From positions 1 through 22,739 of the forward strand of contig JARQWU010000172.1 in assembly GCA_040182905.1 (NCBI GenBank): a stretch of 22,739 bases of DNA, in the 5' to 3' direction. Made by a program: the position numbers and the translations under genes. Within the stretch, counting starts at the first letter, position 1. Each line of letters starts with the position of its first letter. The DNA is from Barthelona sp. PAP020. Its lineage: Eukaryota; Metamonada: BaSk clade. The notes below the pieces were generated by a model, which worked only from the letters and a program-made list of their open reading frames with translations, had not been told where the DNA came from and ran no database searches. Shown one piece after another: positions 7,783 to 15,690 of the stretch.

Positions 7783-8414
7783 TGTTTTCCGTTATTCGAA
7801 CTTTAACTAGAAAAATAATTGAAGGACAAAGAAGAAGGATAGCTTTGTTGGGTATGACAAAAAGTGGAAAAACTAGTTTTCTCAATTGTTTATTAGATGT
7901 ATATCCTTTAACTAATGGAAAGACAAATAAAAAGTTTTCGTTGGATATCAAAGTGGGACAAAATGCAGTTCAACTTTTGATAGATTCTGTGAAATTAAAT
8001 ATTATTGATCCTAAAGGAACTTCAAAAGGACAAAATTCTTGGATCCATTTGTATGATAAAGTTGATGGTATTATATTTTTGATTGATTGTCAAGATACTG
8101 AAGAAAATATTGTTTTAGCTGGGAAAAAATTAAAATTGTTACTGAATTTACCTGAATTGCAAGGTTGTTGTTTTTCTGTTTGTTGTAACAAATGTGAAAA
8201 TGACAAAAAGTTCATTTCCCCTTCAATGTTTTTTAATTTAATTGATTTTGATCCTTCAGATTATGGCAATCATGTTTCGGTTTTTGCAACATCAACTTTG
8301 GAAGAAAATTCAGTTGGAATTGAAAATTCCATTTCATGGATGATGGAACAATTGTTAAATAATCAGATTTGTTTAGAAAGAAACTCCAGACTCAATGAAG
8401 AGAATGATGATTAA
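7782..8414 (+). CDS. Divergent Sar1/Arf-like small GTPase (210 aa)
   Basis: A small GTPase of the Sar1/Arf superfamily, probably acting in vesicle coat or membrane events. G1 is intact: GMTKSGKTS (about 24-32). The G3 site reads DPKG with Thr after it instead of the usual DxxGQ/GGH, so the catalytic Gln/His is missing. VDGIIFLIDCQD matches Sar1 'VDAIVFLVDA.D'. G4 reads CNKCEND where NKxD is expected, so the specificity Asp is shifted or lost. The end (VSVFATSTLEENSVGIENSISWMMEQL) lines up with the Arf/Sar G5 and final helix, 'A(T)S...G..EG..WL...L'. The N-terminus is an amphipathic helix (FSVIRTLTRKIIEG) with no N-terminal Gly for myristoylation, which favours Sar1 over Arf. SRP receptor beta is an alternative but it would need a transmembrane segment, and none is seen. 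Confidence 0.6.
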   Translation: MFSVIRTLTRKIIEGQRRRIALLGMTKSGKTSFLNCLLDVYPLTNGKTNKKFSLDIKVGQNAVQLLIDSVKLNIIDPKGTSKGQNSWIHLYDKVDGIIFLIDCQDTEENIVLAGKKLKLLLNLPELQGCCFSVCCNKCENDKKFISPSMFFNLIDFDPSDYGNHVSVFATSTLEENSVGIENSISWMMEQLLNNQICLERNSRLNEENDD

Positions 8415-8481
8415 ATTATTTTGTAAATTGTGAATTGTTATTTGTTAATTTTTTTTTTTTGTTGTGTTGTTATTCAAACAA

Positions 8482-8985
8482 ATGGCTACAAATGATTATT
8501 TGGCATGTGTGAAAGCATCGTTAATTGCTGCTTTTTCGATACAAAATCATTCTTCAATAGATGTTGATCGTCACAATAGACCTGAAGTTGAAGTGAGTCA
8601 AAGAGAAGAACTTTTGTTAAATCCTATTTTGATTCCAATTTCTAATAACCAAAAGGTACTTATCGAATCAAGTGTAAATTCAACAAGAATTTCTGTTGCA
8701 TTTTCAAAAGCTGATGATGTAGATCAAGTTCTTTATAAACAATATTTGCGATTTTTAATGGCAAGAGCTGAAACTTTATTTGTTTTAAGAAAAAAACCCA
8801 TTGAAGGATTCGATGTCAGCTTTTTAATCACAAATAATCATATTGAAACATATATGGCACACAAAATGGCTGATTTTGTTGTTGAAATGATTGAAGATAT
8901 TCCAAAACAGATATCTCAAATTCAATCCAATGTAACTGAGCGTTTTAAAGCTTCTACAGAGTATTTTTTGAAGAATTTATCGTAG
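8482..8985 (+). CDS. ARPC4: Arp2/3 complex subunit 4 (ARPC4, 167 aa)
   Basis: ARPC4 is the roughly 20-kDa core subunit that, with ARPC2, scaffolds the actin-nucleating Arp2/3 complex. The match is strong along the whole length: [20 protein letters not shown], then [11 protein letters not shown], the E-LLLNP block, [21 protein letters not shown], the [30 protein letters not shown] segment that is almost invariant in the family, and a C-terminal long helix ending in FLKNLS. The length is essentially that of animal and yeast ARPC4 (about 168). The ATG at 8482 is chosen because it begins exactly where the family begins; the in-frame upstream GTG (8464) is not a plausible start. It indicates branched-actin capacity in the organism. 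Confidence 0.97.
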   Translation: [167 protein letters not shown]

Positions 8986-9079
8986 TTAACATTATTTTAC
9001 CGTGTATAGATAAATATTTTCCTTTTTAATTGTTTGTTCAAAATCCTTTTTTCTTTTTAATTTTAAATAATTCATTTAT

Positions 9080-10156
9080 ATGTTTGCTCAAGATTTAATT
9101 CCCTATCAAGGTCGAAAACCCTTTGATCCAAATGAAGTCACTTTGCCAAATAACCTTTTTAAGGTTCCTAAATTATTGTCTGGAATTGTTGCCGAAGAAA
9201 CAAATGTACAAGACAAATTATCAAATTGTTTGTTATTGAAAGATGCATTTCGCGACTCAATATATGCATCAAAATATCTTAATGATGAATTAGCCAATGC
9301 CATCAATTATTGTTTGGATGAATGCAATTATAATATAGATTTACTTTCTTGTATGTTAAATGTTTTGTCTGAAATGTGTTCTAGTCCAATATGTTGTCAA
9401 TTTTTAATAGACATGGAATCTTTATTTTTCAAAATTTTCTCTTTGCTTAATCATGAAGAATTTCAAATTGTATATTGTGCCATTGCATTTTTGGAAGCAT
9501 ATTCACAATATGAAGCCAAAAAAATTTGCAATTTTGATTTTTACACTGACAATATGAAAACCATTTTTAATTTGATTTTTTCAAAGGTTTCTTCATGGGA
9601 ATTTCCCAAATTTAATGCTAAATTAAGCACTTATGATGAGTTGATGTTGAAATTTTTAGAAAGTTCCTTTGAGTTTGCTTATAATACGATTCCTTTTTCT
9701 GAATCTTTGTTTTCTATTGATTTACAAGATATTTTTGTTTGTTTTGAGACGATTTTTATGATGGAAGCACCAAATTTATTGATTATTGGTAAATTGGTCA
9801 AAGTGGTTGGTAGATTTGCAAAAGAAAGATCCAGTTGCATTCAAATGTTGGAAAATTCGACTATTTTGGAATGTCTTACTTCGTTATTATTGTTTTCTGA
9901 TACAGTATTGAAACGAAATGTTTTAGAATGTTTAATGGTATTTTTGATAGAAATTGATGCAAAACAAAGAATTGTAAAGTCAATCGATGTGATTGGAAGA
10001 ATGTACTACGAATTTATCCCTCAAATTCATGATTTGGTTGTTGTTGTTTTGAGATTAGCTGCAGAATATGGAGAAAATTATCAAATATTGAAAGATTTGT
10101 TAAATCCAAAGGATTTTAAAATAGTCACTGATTTTTCTGCAAAACCTTCAAAATAG
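9080..10156 (+). CDS. ARM/HEAT-like helical protein of unknown function (358 aa)
   Basis: I do not recognise this protein. It is almost wholly helical, with alternating amphipathic helices of about 15-20 residues that look like armadillo/HEAT repeats, for example LLSCMLNVLSEMCSSPICCQFLIDM, FQIVYCAIAFLEAYSQYEAKK, and near the end LKRNVLECLMVFLIEIDAKQR and IHDLVVVVLRLAAEYGENYQILKDLL. The first 35 residues are Pro-containing and non-helical (MFAQDLIPYQGRKPFDPNEV). No catalytic motif, signal peptide or membrane span is visible. Its neighbours (ARPC4 upstream, a WD40 gene convergent downstream) suggest no role. An ARM protein of the dynein-arm docking complex would fit the ODAD4 nearby, but the motifs are not sufficient to claim that. 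It is not a clear ORC6, which has TFIIB-like folds. Confidence 0.6.
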   Translation: MFAQDLIPYQGRKPFDPNEVTLPNNLFKVPKLLSGIVAEETNVQDKLSNCLLLKDAFRDSIYASKYLNDELANAINYCLDECNYNIDLLSCMLNVLSEMCSSPICCQFLIDMESLFFKIFSLLNHEEFQIVYCAIAFLEAYSQYEAKKICNFDFYTDNMKTIFNLIFSKVSSWEFPKFNAKLSTYDELMLKFLESSFEFAYNTIPFSESLFSIDLQDIFVCFETIFMMEAPNLLIIGKLVKVVGRFAKERSSCIQMLENSTILECLTSLLLFSDTVLKRNVLECLMVFLIEIDAKQRIVKSIDVIGRMYYEFIPQIHDLVVVVLRLAAEYGENYQILKDLLNPKDFKIVTDFSAKPSK

Positions 10157-10283
10157 ATTTTAGTTTTTTGATTATCATGTTGTATTCTGTGTTGTATAAA
10201 TAACAATGTTTGACCCTTTTTTTTTTCTTTGATTAACTTTGTGACATTTTCTGGATTTCTCTTTAATTTTAAATACTTGCAAA

Positions 10284-10342
10284 GGAAACAAAGGGGTGAT
10301 TTTTGAGTGTTGAAGAGAACCAAAAATCACATGTTTGTTCCC
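10284..10342. repeat. Imperfect long hairpin (22-nt arms) between convergent genes
   Basis: The arms 10284-10305 and 10321-10342 pair at 18 of 22 positions plus one G-U. There is a perfect 10-bp inner stem (GTGATTTTTG with CAAAAATCAC), a 3-nt internal loop, a 6-bp AACAAA/TTTGTT stem, one mismatch and a terminal GG/CC, closed by a 15-nt loop. It sits in the 292-bp gap between the ARM/HEAT-like gene (+) and the WD40 gene (-). It could be a structured 3' UTR element, a small RNA precursor or a relic of a small inverted-repeat element. Confidence 0.6.
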
Positions 10343-10448
10343 TCATTTTCATTCTTTGTCTCAAATTCAAATTAAGCTTTGCATTGCTTACTTTTGAACA
10401 GAAAATATTAAGAAAAATCCAAACTTTACAAAAAAATTCAATTATTAT

Positions 10449-11546
10449 TTACATTTCAACAAAATCATCATCATAAGTGCTGTAAACTCTTAATTTATTG
10501 GTTCCATCGGTCTCTAATACACCGCCAACTACCACAAAAGTCTCGTTATTATTAATATCAATGGAATTATAACCCCATTGATCTTTACAAAGGTCAGTCT
10601 CCAAAACATGAATTAGTTTTTGATTACTAAAACTCCACACATAAACCCTCCCATCTAAACCAGCACAAATTATTTTAGAAACATTTGAGAAGAATTGAAA
10701 ATCAGTGATAATGCTATCATGATCCAGACAAACATATGAAGAATCTTTGATGTTCCAAATTGAAACTCTTTTGTCAACAGAACTAACAACCAAATGTTTT
10801 CCTTGTTTATCAAATTTAGCAATGATAGGTTGATCCCGTTGATTAAAAACTCGTACAGATTTAAAGCCCTCACATTCAATGATCTTCACTATATTACTAT
10901 GTGAAGCAACCGCTAGATATTGTCCGTTCGGAGACAGTGCCAAAGAACTGATCGATAAATTGAAGAGTTTTTTTTGTTCCACAATTTCTTGAGAATCAAT
11001 CTTAAATTTTAAAAGTTCACCATTATTTGTTCCTATAAACAAAAAATCGTTATTATATGAAAAGCATAAAGAGATAATATTGTCAAATTTATGCTTCATC
11101 CTGGCAACGATATTTTTTGTCTCTAATAAATATATATACACGTAACTGTCTGCAGAGCATGTCGCAAAATACACAGAATCACTTGAAAAACACACATCAT
11201 TTACACCTTTCTTGTGATGATTAAAACTATCAATTGGAGTCAAATTTCTTCCATTTAATAATATAACATTATAATTATCATCTCGTTTGTAATTAATATC
11301 TTCTCCATAATAGTTTTTGGAACAACAACAACAAAGATATTTTCCATCAGGTGAAAATCTTATTCGTTTGACAACTCCTTTCAAATTTGTGAAAATATCA
11401 TTGTATGAATTACTTAATTGTAAATTTTTCATTTCATTAACACTCTCATTTTGATCAACAAAACCACATTCAATTATCGTCTGATTAATCGGTGCTCGAA
11501 CCTGTTTTTCCTTTCTGTCTGATGTAGATGAAGCACTAGGACCCAT
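10449..11546 (-). CDS. WD40 repeat beta-propeller protein (365 aa)
   Basis: A beta-propeller scaffold protein, probably of seven WD40 blades. Repeats seen in order include VVKRIRFSPDGKYLCCC, GVNDVCFSSDSVYFATCSADSYVYIYLLET, NIISLCFSYNNDFLFIGTNNGELLKF, SISSLALSPNGQYLAVASHSNIVKIIE, PIIAKFDKQGKHLVVSSVDKRVSIWNI, IITDFQFFSNVSKIICAGLDGRVYVWSF and a last blade ending LRVYST. The first 45 residues are polar and lie outside the propeller. The first blade carries a Cys cluster (CCCC, at about residue 70). WD40 proteins are too diverse for the subunit to be named from this. It is divergent from POLE3 across a 218-bp spacer. The start is the only ATG ahead of the propeller, at 11546. Confidence 0.85.
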   Translation of the reverse strand: MGPSASSTSDRKEKQVRAPINQTIIECGFVDQNESVNEMKNLQLSNSYNDIFTNLKGVVKRIRFSPDGKYLCCCCSKNYYGEDINYKRDDNYNVILLNGRNLTPIDSFNHHKKGVNDVCFSSDSVYFATCSADSYVYIYLLETKNIVARMKHKFDNIISLCFSYNNDFLFIGTNNGELLKFKIDSQEIVEQKKLFNLSISSLALSPNGQYLAVASHSNIVKIIECEGFKSVRVFNQRDQPIIAKFDKQGKHLVVSSVDKRVSIWNIKDSSYVCLDHDSIITDFQFFSNVSKIICAGLDGRVYVWSFSNQKLIHVLETDLCKDQWGYNSIDINNNETFVVVGGVLETDGTNKLRVYSTYDDDFVEM

Positions 11547-11764
11547 AACTATTCAAATAAATAATAAAGAGTTGAAAACAAAAAAAAGTTTTTTTATGAA
11601 TTGTTGAAGCTAAAAAAAAATAAAATGAATATTCATCATTTTTTTGATTGGAATTGTTGATATGGTTAAAACAAAACAAAAACAAAAGGCAACAAAACAA
11701 ATTCCAAATTTTGAATCTGATTTACAATGACCACATTTTTTTTTCTTGACATTTTTTGCTTTCA
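11547..11764. promoter_or_regulatory. 218-bp divergent spacer, WD40 gene and POLE3
   Basis: It must contain both promoters. I see A/T tracts, an AAAACAAAACAAAAACAAAA-type run (about 11669-11690), and an ATG at 11727 that opens a frame overlapping the POLE3 start out of frame. There is no recognisable TATA box or known factor site. Confidence 0.4.
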
Positions 11765-12145
11765 ATGCCAGAATCTCCTAAATATTCCTTTGATTTACCA
11801 AAATCCACCATTTCAAAATTAGTCAAATCAACTGCACCTGATTTCAAAGTTAGTGCTGATACTTATGTTGCTTTCGATCAAGCTGCTTCTATGTTTATTT
11901 CTTACATTTCTGGAATAAGTGCTGATATTGCCAAAGAATCAAAAAAGACAGTTATTACACCTGCTCATATCTTACGTGCCTTGGAACAAGCTGATTTTAC
12001 CGAATTTACTCCTGAATTAATTGAATATTTGAATAATTATGAGCAAGAAGAAGAAAAAAAGAAAGCTTCAAAGGCAAAACAGAAAAAGGATACCTCTAAA
12101 GATGAAAAAGATGAAAAAGATGAGGATGATGAAGATGATGAATAA
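11765..12145 (+). CDS. POLE3: DNA polymerase epsilon histone-fold subunit (POLE3/Dpb4-like, 126 aa)
   Basis: POLE3 (Dpb4, CHRAC17) is a histone-fold protein that pairs with POLE4/Dpb3 in DNA polymerase epsilon and in chromatin remodellers. The H2B/NF-YB-type fold is clear: FDLPKSTISKLVKSTAPDFKVSADTYVAFDQAASMFISYIS, then 'TVITPAHILRALEQADFTEF', matching the POLE3 pattern (LPnavItRiiKea.p...is..a..a...aa..Fv.yl, ...t...sDvl.Ale...f..f). The tail is highly charged Lys then Asp/Glu, as in POLE3. NF-YB is less likely because of the Lys-then-acidic tail and the 'EQADFTEFTPEL' end. The ATG at 11765 is the first in frame. It lies inside the ORC-gene cluster, a second kind of replication gene here. 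Confidence 0.85.
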   Translation: MPESPKYSFDLPKSTISKLVKSTAPDFKVSADTYVAFDQAASMFISYISGISADIAKESKKTVITPAHILRALEQADFTEFTPELIEYLNNYEQEEEKKKASKAKQKKDTSKDEKDEKDEDDEDDE

Positions 12146-12738
12146 TTTCTCATAAATATTTAATGATGATGACATCATTTATGTAAAGTTTTTTGTTTTA
12201 ATTTTTTAATGAATTTGTTTTCGAAAATAGTTGAAGGAAATTCCATTTCTTTTTATTTTTTCGTCCAAAGAAAAGTCTCCACCATGGAAAAACACTTTTA
12301 ACAGAGTATCATCAATAAATTAGACATATATTTGCTATTTAGAAAAAACCCACAACCTACTGAAGAAATTCAAAATACCTTTTTCTTTTGTCACTTTGAT
12401 ATTGACTGCTCTTTTTGATTTTGCCTCACACTGAGGATTCTTTTTAATTTTGTGAGATTATTTCAGAACAGGGAAATCAGTTCATTCAGATTCTTTTCGT
12501 TAGATTTGAAATAGGCGGTTTAAAAATGAGAATGTTTCTTTTTGATTCAAACAATGTGTGCAATAAAATTTGCATTTGTTTTACTTCAAAAGAGAAATTA
12601 GCTTCTGAATTGACAATTTGCGAAAATAAAAAAGAGACTAATTTACATTTAAAAGGATGAACCTAATACAATGTATTTAACCATGAAATTCAAAAAATAG
12701 CCACAACCATGTGTTACACAACGCTAAATACAAAAAAA
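12146..12738. other. 593-bp convergent gap after POLE3
   Basis: This gap joins the 3' ends of POLE3 (+) and the ceramidase-like gene (-). Just after the POLE3 stop is a hairpin, AATGATG-ATGA-CATCATT (12162-12179). A second, CCTCA-CAC-TGAGG, lies at about 12424-12436. A 44-codon plus-strand frame (12526-12660) encodes a Cys-containing peptide with no family resemblance and is probably chance. I found no convincing tRNA or spliceosomal RNA; short U6-like words (ACAGAG at about 12301, AAGGATGAAC at about 12653) are too far apart to count. Confidence 0.45.
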
Positions 12739-13635
12739 TTAAATATTTGATGATATTTTTTTTTCAGCACATTCATCTTTGTTGTTTTCTGTTCCAACAC
12801 TGTGGAAAAATTTAAAAATACAAAAGACACATAAGGCTAATAAAATATGCCAAAGGCCATGACCTTGAATAAATGCAGTATTATTACACCAAGTATGAGA
12901 AAAATCAAGATTCCAAATAGCAAAGGCAAGTAACAAGCAAATTAATGAACCATAGAACCATTGTAAATTGCAGTGTATCTTTTTCACGGCTACCCAAAGA
13001 ATTTGCATAAAAACAAAAAGAACGATTTCACCACCCATTAAATACCAGGTTAAACGTCCCCAATTGCTCAAAAATGCATATGTAATAAAAATGGGTAAAC
13101 AAAGGAAAACATAGATTATTGCTCCATCATTACCGTTCCAAACTCCTTCTTTGTTGGAACTCATCCATTGAATTAAAAGGCAACTTAAAAGTAAAATTCC
13201 AATACAATGCATTGGAATCCCATCTAAAATCTCACCAAATTGAGTTAAAGTACCATGATACCAATATGAACCAAATCCAATATTGGCACATTCAATAGCG
13301 AATAAAGCAGAAAATCTAACCCCTAATTGAAACGGTAATGGTTCATTACCAATATCTTTCTTGACAATTAATAGAATTAAGAAAGCAAAGGGAACAAATG
13401 CCAAAGAAGTCCATGCAGCTGATGGTTGACGTAAAGTCGTATCTCTGACTAATTCACAAAAGCACTGTTGGCCAATAACACAACCTGCTTGTTCATGTTC
13501 AAGATATTTTTTTGAGTCACCAAAAAAAGGAACTGTTAATGATAGTAAAGAAGCAATTATTAAATAACTAAATGCTCCATAAAAGAAAATACGATCAATA
13601 AACAGTCGCTTTGATTTGAGGTCAGTTCCAAACAT
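12739..13635 (-). CDS. Alkaline ceramidase-family (CREST) membrane hydrolase (298 aa)
   Basis: A multi-pass membrane amidase of the alkaline ceramidase/CREST superfamily, expected to cut ceramide-type lipids in the ER or Golgi using zinc. About seven hydrophobic segments are present. The diagnostic residues are in place: Cys60-Glu61 in the first motif (CFCELVRDT...PSAAWTSLAF), S123 and H127 in GSYWYHGTLT, D138 in ILDGIPM (the S...H...D spacing of ACER3), and H259 and H263 in GHGLWHILLAL. An Asp (D244) and a Cys-Asn-Asn segment precede the last motif. The N-terminus is short and cytosolic, starting with the ATG at 13635. The C-tail is polar (ENNKDECAEKK). Substrate specificity cannot be read from sequence. 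Confidence 0.85.
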   Translation of the reverse strand: MFGTDLKSKRLFIDRIFFYGAFSYLIIASLLSLTVPFFGDSKKYLEHEQAGCVIGQQCFCELVRDTTLRQPSAAWTSLAFVPFAFLILLIVKKDIGNEPLPFQLGVRFSALFAIECANIGFGSYWYHGTLTQFGEILDGIPMHCIGILLLSCLLIQWMSSNKEGVWNGNDGAIIYVFLCLPIFITYAFLSNWGRLTWYLMGGEIVLFVFMQILWVAVKKIHCNLQWFYGSLICLLLAFAIWNLDFSHTWCNNTAFIQGHGLWHILLALCVFCIFKFFHSVGTENNKDECAEKKISSNI

Positions 13636-13983
13636 TTTGAGTATTGCAAAAAAAAGGAAAATATAATTCCATAAATATTTAAAAGTGATTCAACAATAAA
13701 ATACACTCATTCAAAATAATAAAAATGAGTGGTTGTAAAAAAAAAGAAATTTTCCTCAAAAAGCACACAAGAACAACTAAATTGTTCAATGATTATTCAT
13801 TTTCGCCAAATTTTTCAATATATCAAAAAGAATTAATGAAAAATAAAATTCGAGTTTTGCTTCAATAAACAATTTTGTATTTTTTATTTAATATCAATTT
13901 TTATGTAATATTTGAGTATATTCAAGAGCAAATAAAAAAAAAGAAATAACATAAATGACATTTACACTTTGTCTCTGGAAAAA
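13636..13983. other. 348-bp spacer upstream of the ceramidase-like gene
   Basis: This is the 3' flank of the RCC1-repeat gene and the promoter side of the ceramidase-like gene, both minus strand. It contains a perfect 8-bp inverted repeat, CACTCATT...AATGAGTG (13704-13711 and 13724-13731), with a 12-nt loop, about 70-95 bp upstream of the ceramidase start. Otherwise I see A/T tracts and no convincing open frame or RNA gene. Confidence 0.4.
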
Positions 13984-15246
13984 TCAACTTCTGACTTTTG
14001 TAACAATATAATTGTGGTGTCTGGCAAAACAAGCATTTAAAACCACTCTATTTTCCAGTTTAATTGGTGTTGGTACCGCTTGATAGAACTTTAGGCTTCT
14101 CTTTGCTCCGCTTTTTTTAAAAAATCCTGTTTGACCTATTCTGCCATCACTTCCACATCCCCAAGTATATAATATACCATCTTCACTTAAACAACCACAA
14201 TGAAGATGAACTGACCAGCATTTTTTGACATTGACATTTTGCAAATGTCCAATATCACCAGTATCTCTCAAATTGTCACCAATTCTATAGGGAGAAAATT
14301 CATCATAAGGTTGATACAACGCAGCGGACGCTGTATTTGCTAAAAACCCCTTTTGACAAGATCCACATGAATAACATGTTCCACCGTTTTCATTTGTGAC
14401 AAATAAAGTATGAGGCAGTTCATCTCCCATCCGATATTTCGTTGCAGGTTCTTTTTTTTGATCTTTACATGCCGCAACATCAATTGCTCCCATAAGATTT
14501 ATCAAAGAAGGATCTTTAATGACAACCGGAAGTCTATCACCCAATCCAAGATTGCCAGAAAAATTAAGTCCCCATCCAAAAATTTGATCATTAAAATCAA
14601 TGACTAAAACATAAAATGTACCGGCTGAAACTTTTTTAATAGGTGTAGGCAGTTCAATTTTCAAAAATTCTAGAAATCTAGGTTGATTACTTGGTGAAAT
14701 CTGATGAAATTTGTTTGATCCAATGCCAAATAATTCTCCATTTTTAGTTAAAACAACTGAATATGATTGATCACCGGTAACAAAAATGCAATCCTGGCGA
14801 TTTTCAAGTACAGGAAAAAATTCAGTTGATTCTTTTGCTAAATAAAACAAAATTCCTTCTGTTGATACAACATAAATACCAGAATTTTCAAAATGAAGAT
14901 TTGCTGGCTCAAAGTTCAATTCAATTTCAATAGGAAATGGTATAAATTCAATGTTTAATTGAGGATGTTGATAACCACGAAACTTTCCCCAAAGCCAAAG
15001 TTTTCTTTCATTATTTGTGAGAGTTATACAAGATGATTTTACATACATTGTTGCTACATTTACAACGTATTTCATCATGTGATGTTGTTCATTAACAACT
15101 GGTTTAGGATATGGAACATCACCATCCCTATCAATATCCCTTTCTCTAACACCTATACTTTTCGCTTTCAATTTTGGAGGTGAAGCACTTCCAAACGCAA
15201 ATAAATCTCCTGGTGGACAATCAAATAACTCATAGCAAAGCTCCAT
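13984..15246 (-). CDS. RCC1-repeat beta-propeller protein (420 aa)
   Basis: RCC1-like propeller repeats are read along the protein: GDLFAFGS (13-20), KLWLWGKF (82-89), GELFGIGSNKFHQI (170-183), QIFGWGLNFSGNLGLGD (221-237), GTCYSCGSCQKGFLAN (about 285) and GILYTWGCGSDGRIGQ (about 356). Each has the 'hxxWGxNxxGQLG' look, some eroded. RCC1 itself is the Ran nucleotide exchange factor, but most RCC1-repeat proteins serve other roles, and the poor conservation of the first blades argues against calling this RanGEF. Residues 25-55 are charged (Lys/Arg/Asp). The start is the ATG at 15246; one further in-frame triplet upstream is TTG. Confidence 0.8.
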   Translation of the reverse strand: MELCYELFDCPPGDLFAFGSASPPKLKAKSIGVRERDIDRDGDVPYPKPVVNEQHHMMKYVVNVATMYVKSSCITLTNNERKLWLWGKFRGYQHPQLNIEFIPFPIEIELNFEPANLHFENSGIYVVSTEGILFYLAKESTEFFPVLENRQDCIFVTGDQSYSVVLTKNGELFGIGSNKFHQISPSNQPRFLEFLKIELPTPIKKVSAGTFYVLVIDFNDQIFGWGLNFSGNLGLGDRLPVVIKDPSLINLMGAIDVAACKDQKKEPATKYRMGDELPHTLFVTNENGGTCYSCGSCQKGFLANTASAALYQPYDEFSPYRIGDNLRDTGDIGHLQNVNVKKCWSVHLHCGCLSEDGILYTWGCGSDGRIGQTGFFKKSGAKRSLKFYQAVPTPIKLENRVVLNACFARHHNYIVTKVRS

Positions 15247-15690
15247 CAAACAACAAAAAGTACTGATAAAATTGCTATTTTCACTTTCTTCACTCTTTCT
15301 TTCAAATGAGTTTTTGATTTATATATGCAGTAAAATGTCAAACTATAATCAAATAATTCAACTTTAATATTTACCCAAAGAATATTTCTTGGTCCACTTC
15401 ACTAAATGGTTGACCATTCTTCAAAAAAATTGAATTTTGATGATGGAAAACAAATTGTATAGCTAACGTTATTGTCCTATCAACATTTGACAACACAAAA
15501 GAATGACTTTGAGAGCACCTCAGAAAGAAACCAGAAAAATATCTAAAAAAAAAGAGAGGTTACATACCATTTCAGCTTTATCTATATTTGATGATAATAT
15601 TGGATATCAGATGTTGAAATTGAATATTTTGACAATTGATACAAATTAAGGAAAATGAAAGGCATATGTTAGTGAGGAAAACATAGACAA
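15247..15690. other. 444-bp spacer between ORC2-like and RCC1-repeat genes, with antisense small frames
   Basis: Both flanking genes are on the minus strand. A 48-codon plus-strand frame (15503-15649) starts with an ATG and encodes a basic N-terminus (Lys/Arg-rich, residues 4-20) and a neutral remainder. Opposite it, a minus-strand frame runs open for about 65 codons without an ATG. The minus strand also has intron-like strings: GTATGT...TTTTTTTTTAG (26 nt, about 15543-15568) and GTAAAT...GATTATAG (about 15343-15374). Joining exons across the first gives stops in every phase. I could not build a convincing gene, but the region is less empty than most spacers. Confidence 0.35.

Noticed and set aside
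7782-8414. GTPase as SRP receptor beta
   Set aside because: It lacks the N-terminal transmembrane helix, and the VDGIIFLIDCQD and terminal WMMEQL segments fit Sar1/Arf better.
12526-12660. 44-codon plus-strand frame after POLE3
   Set aside because: Short, with no recognisable domain, promoter or conserved layout; consistent with chance.
12301-12660. U6 snRNA-like words (ACAGAG and AAGGATGAAC)
   Set aside because: They are separated by about 350 nt instead of about 30, and no other U6 elements are present.
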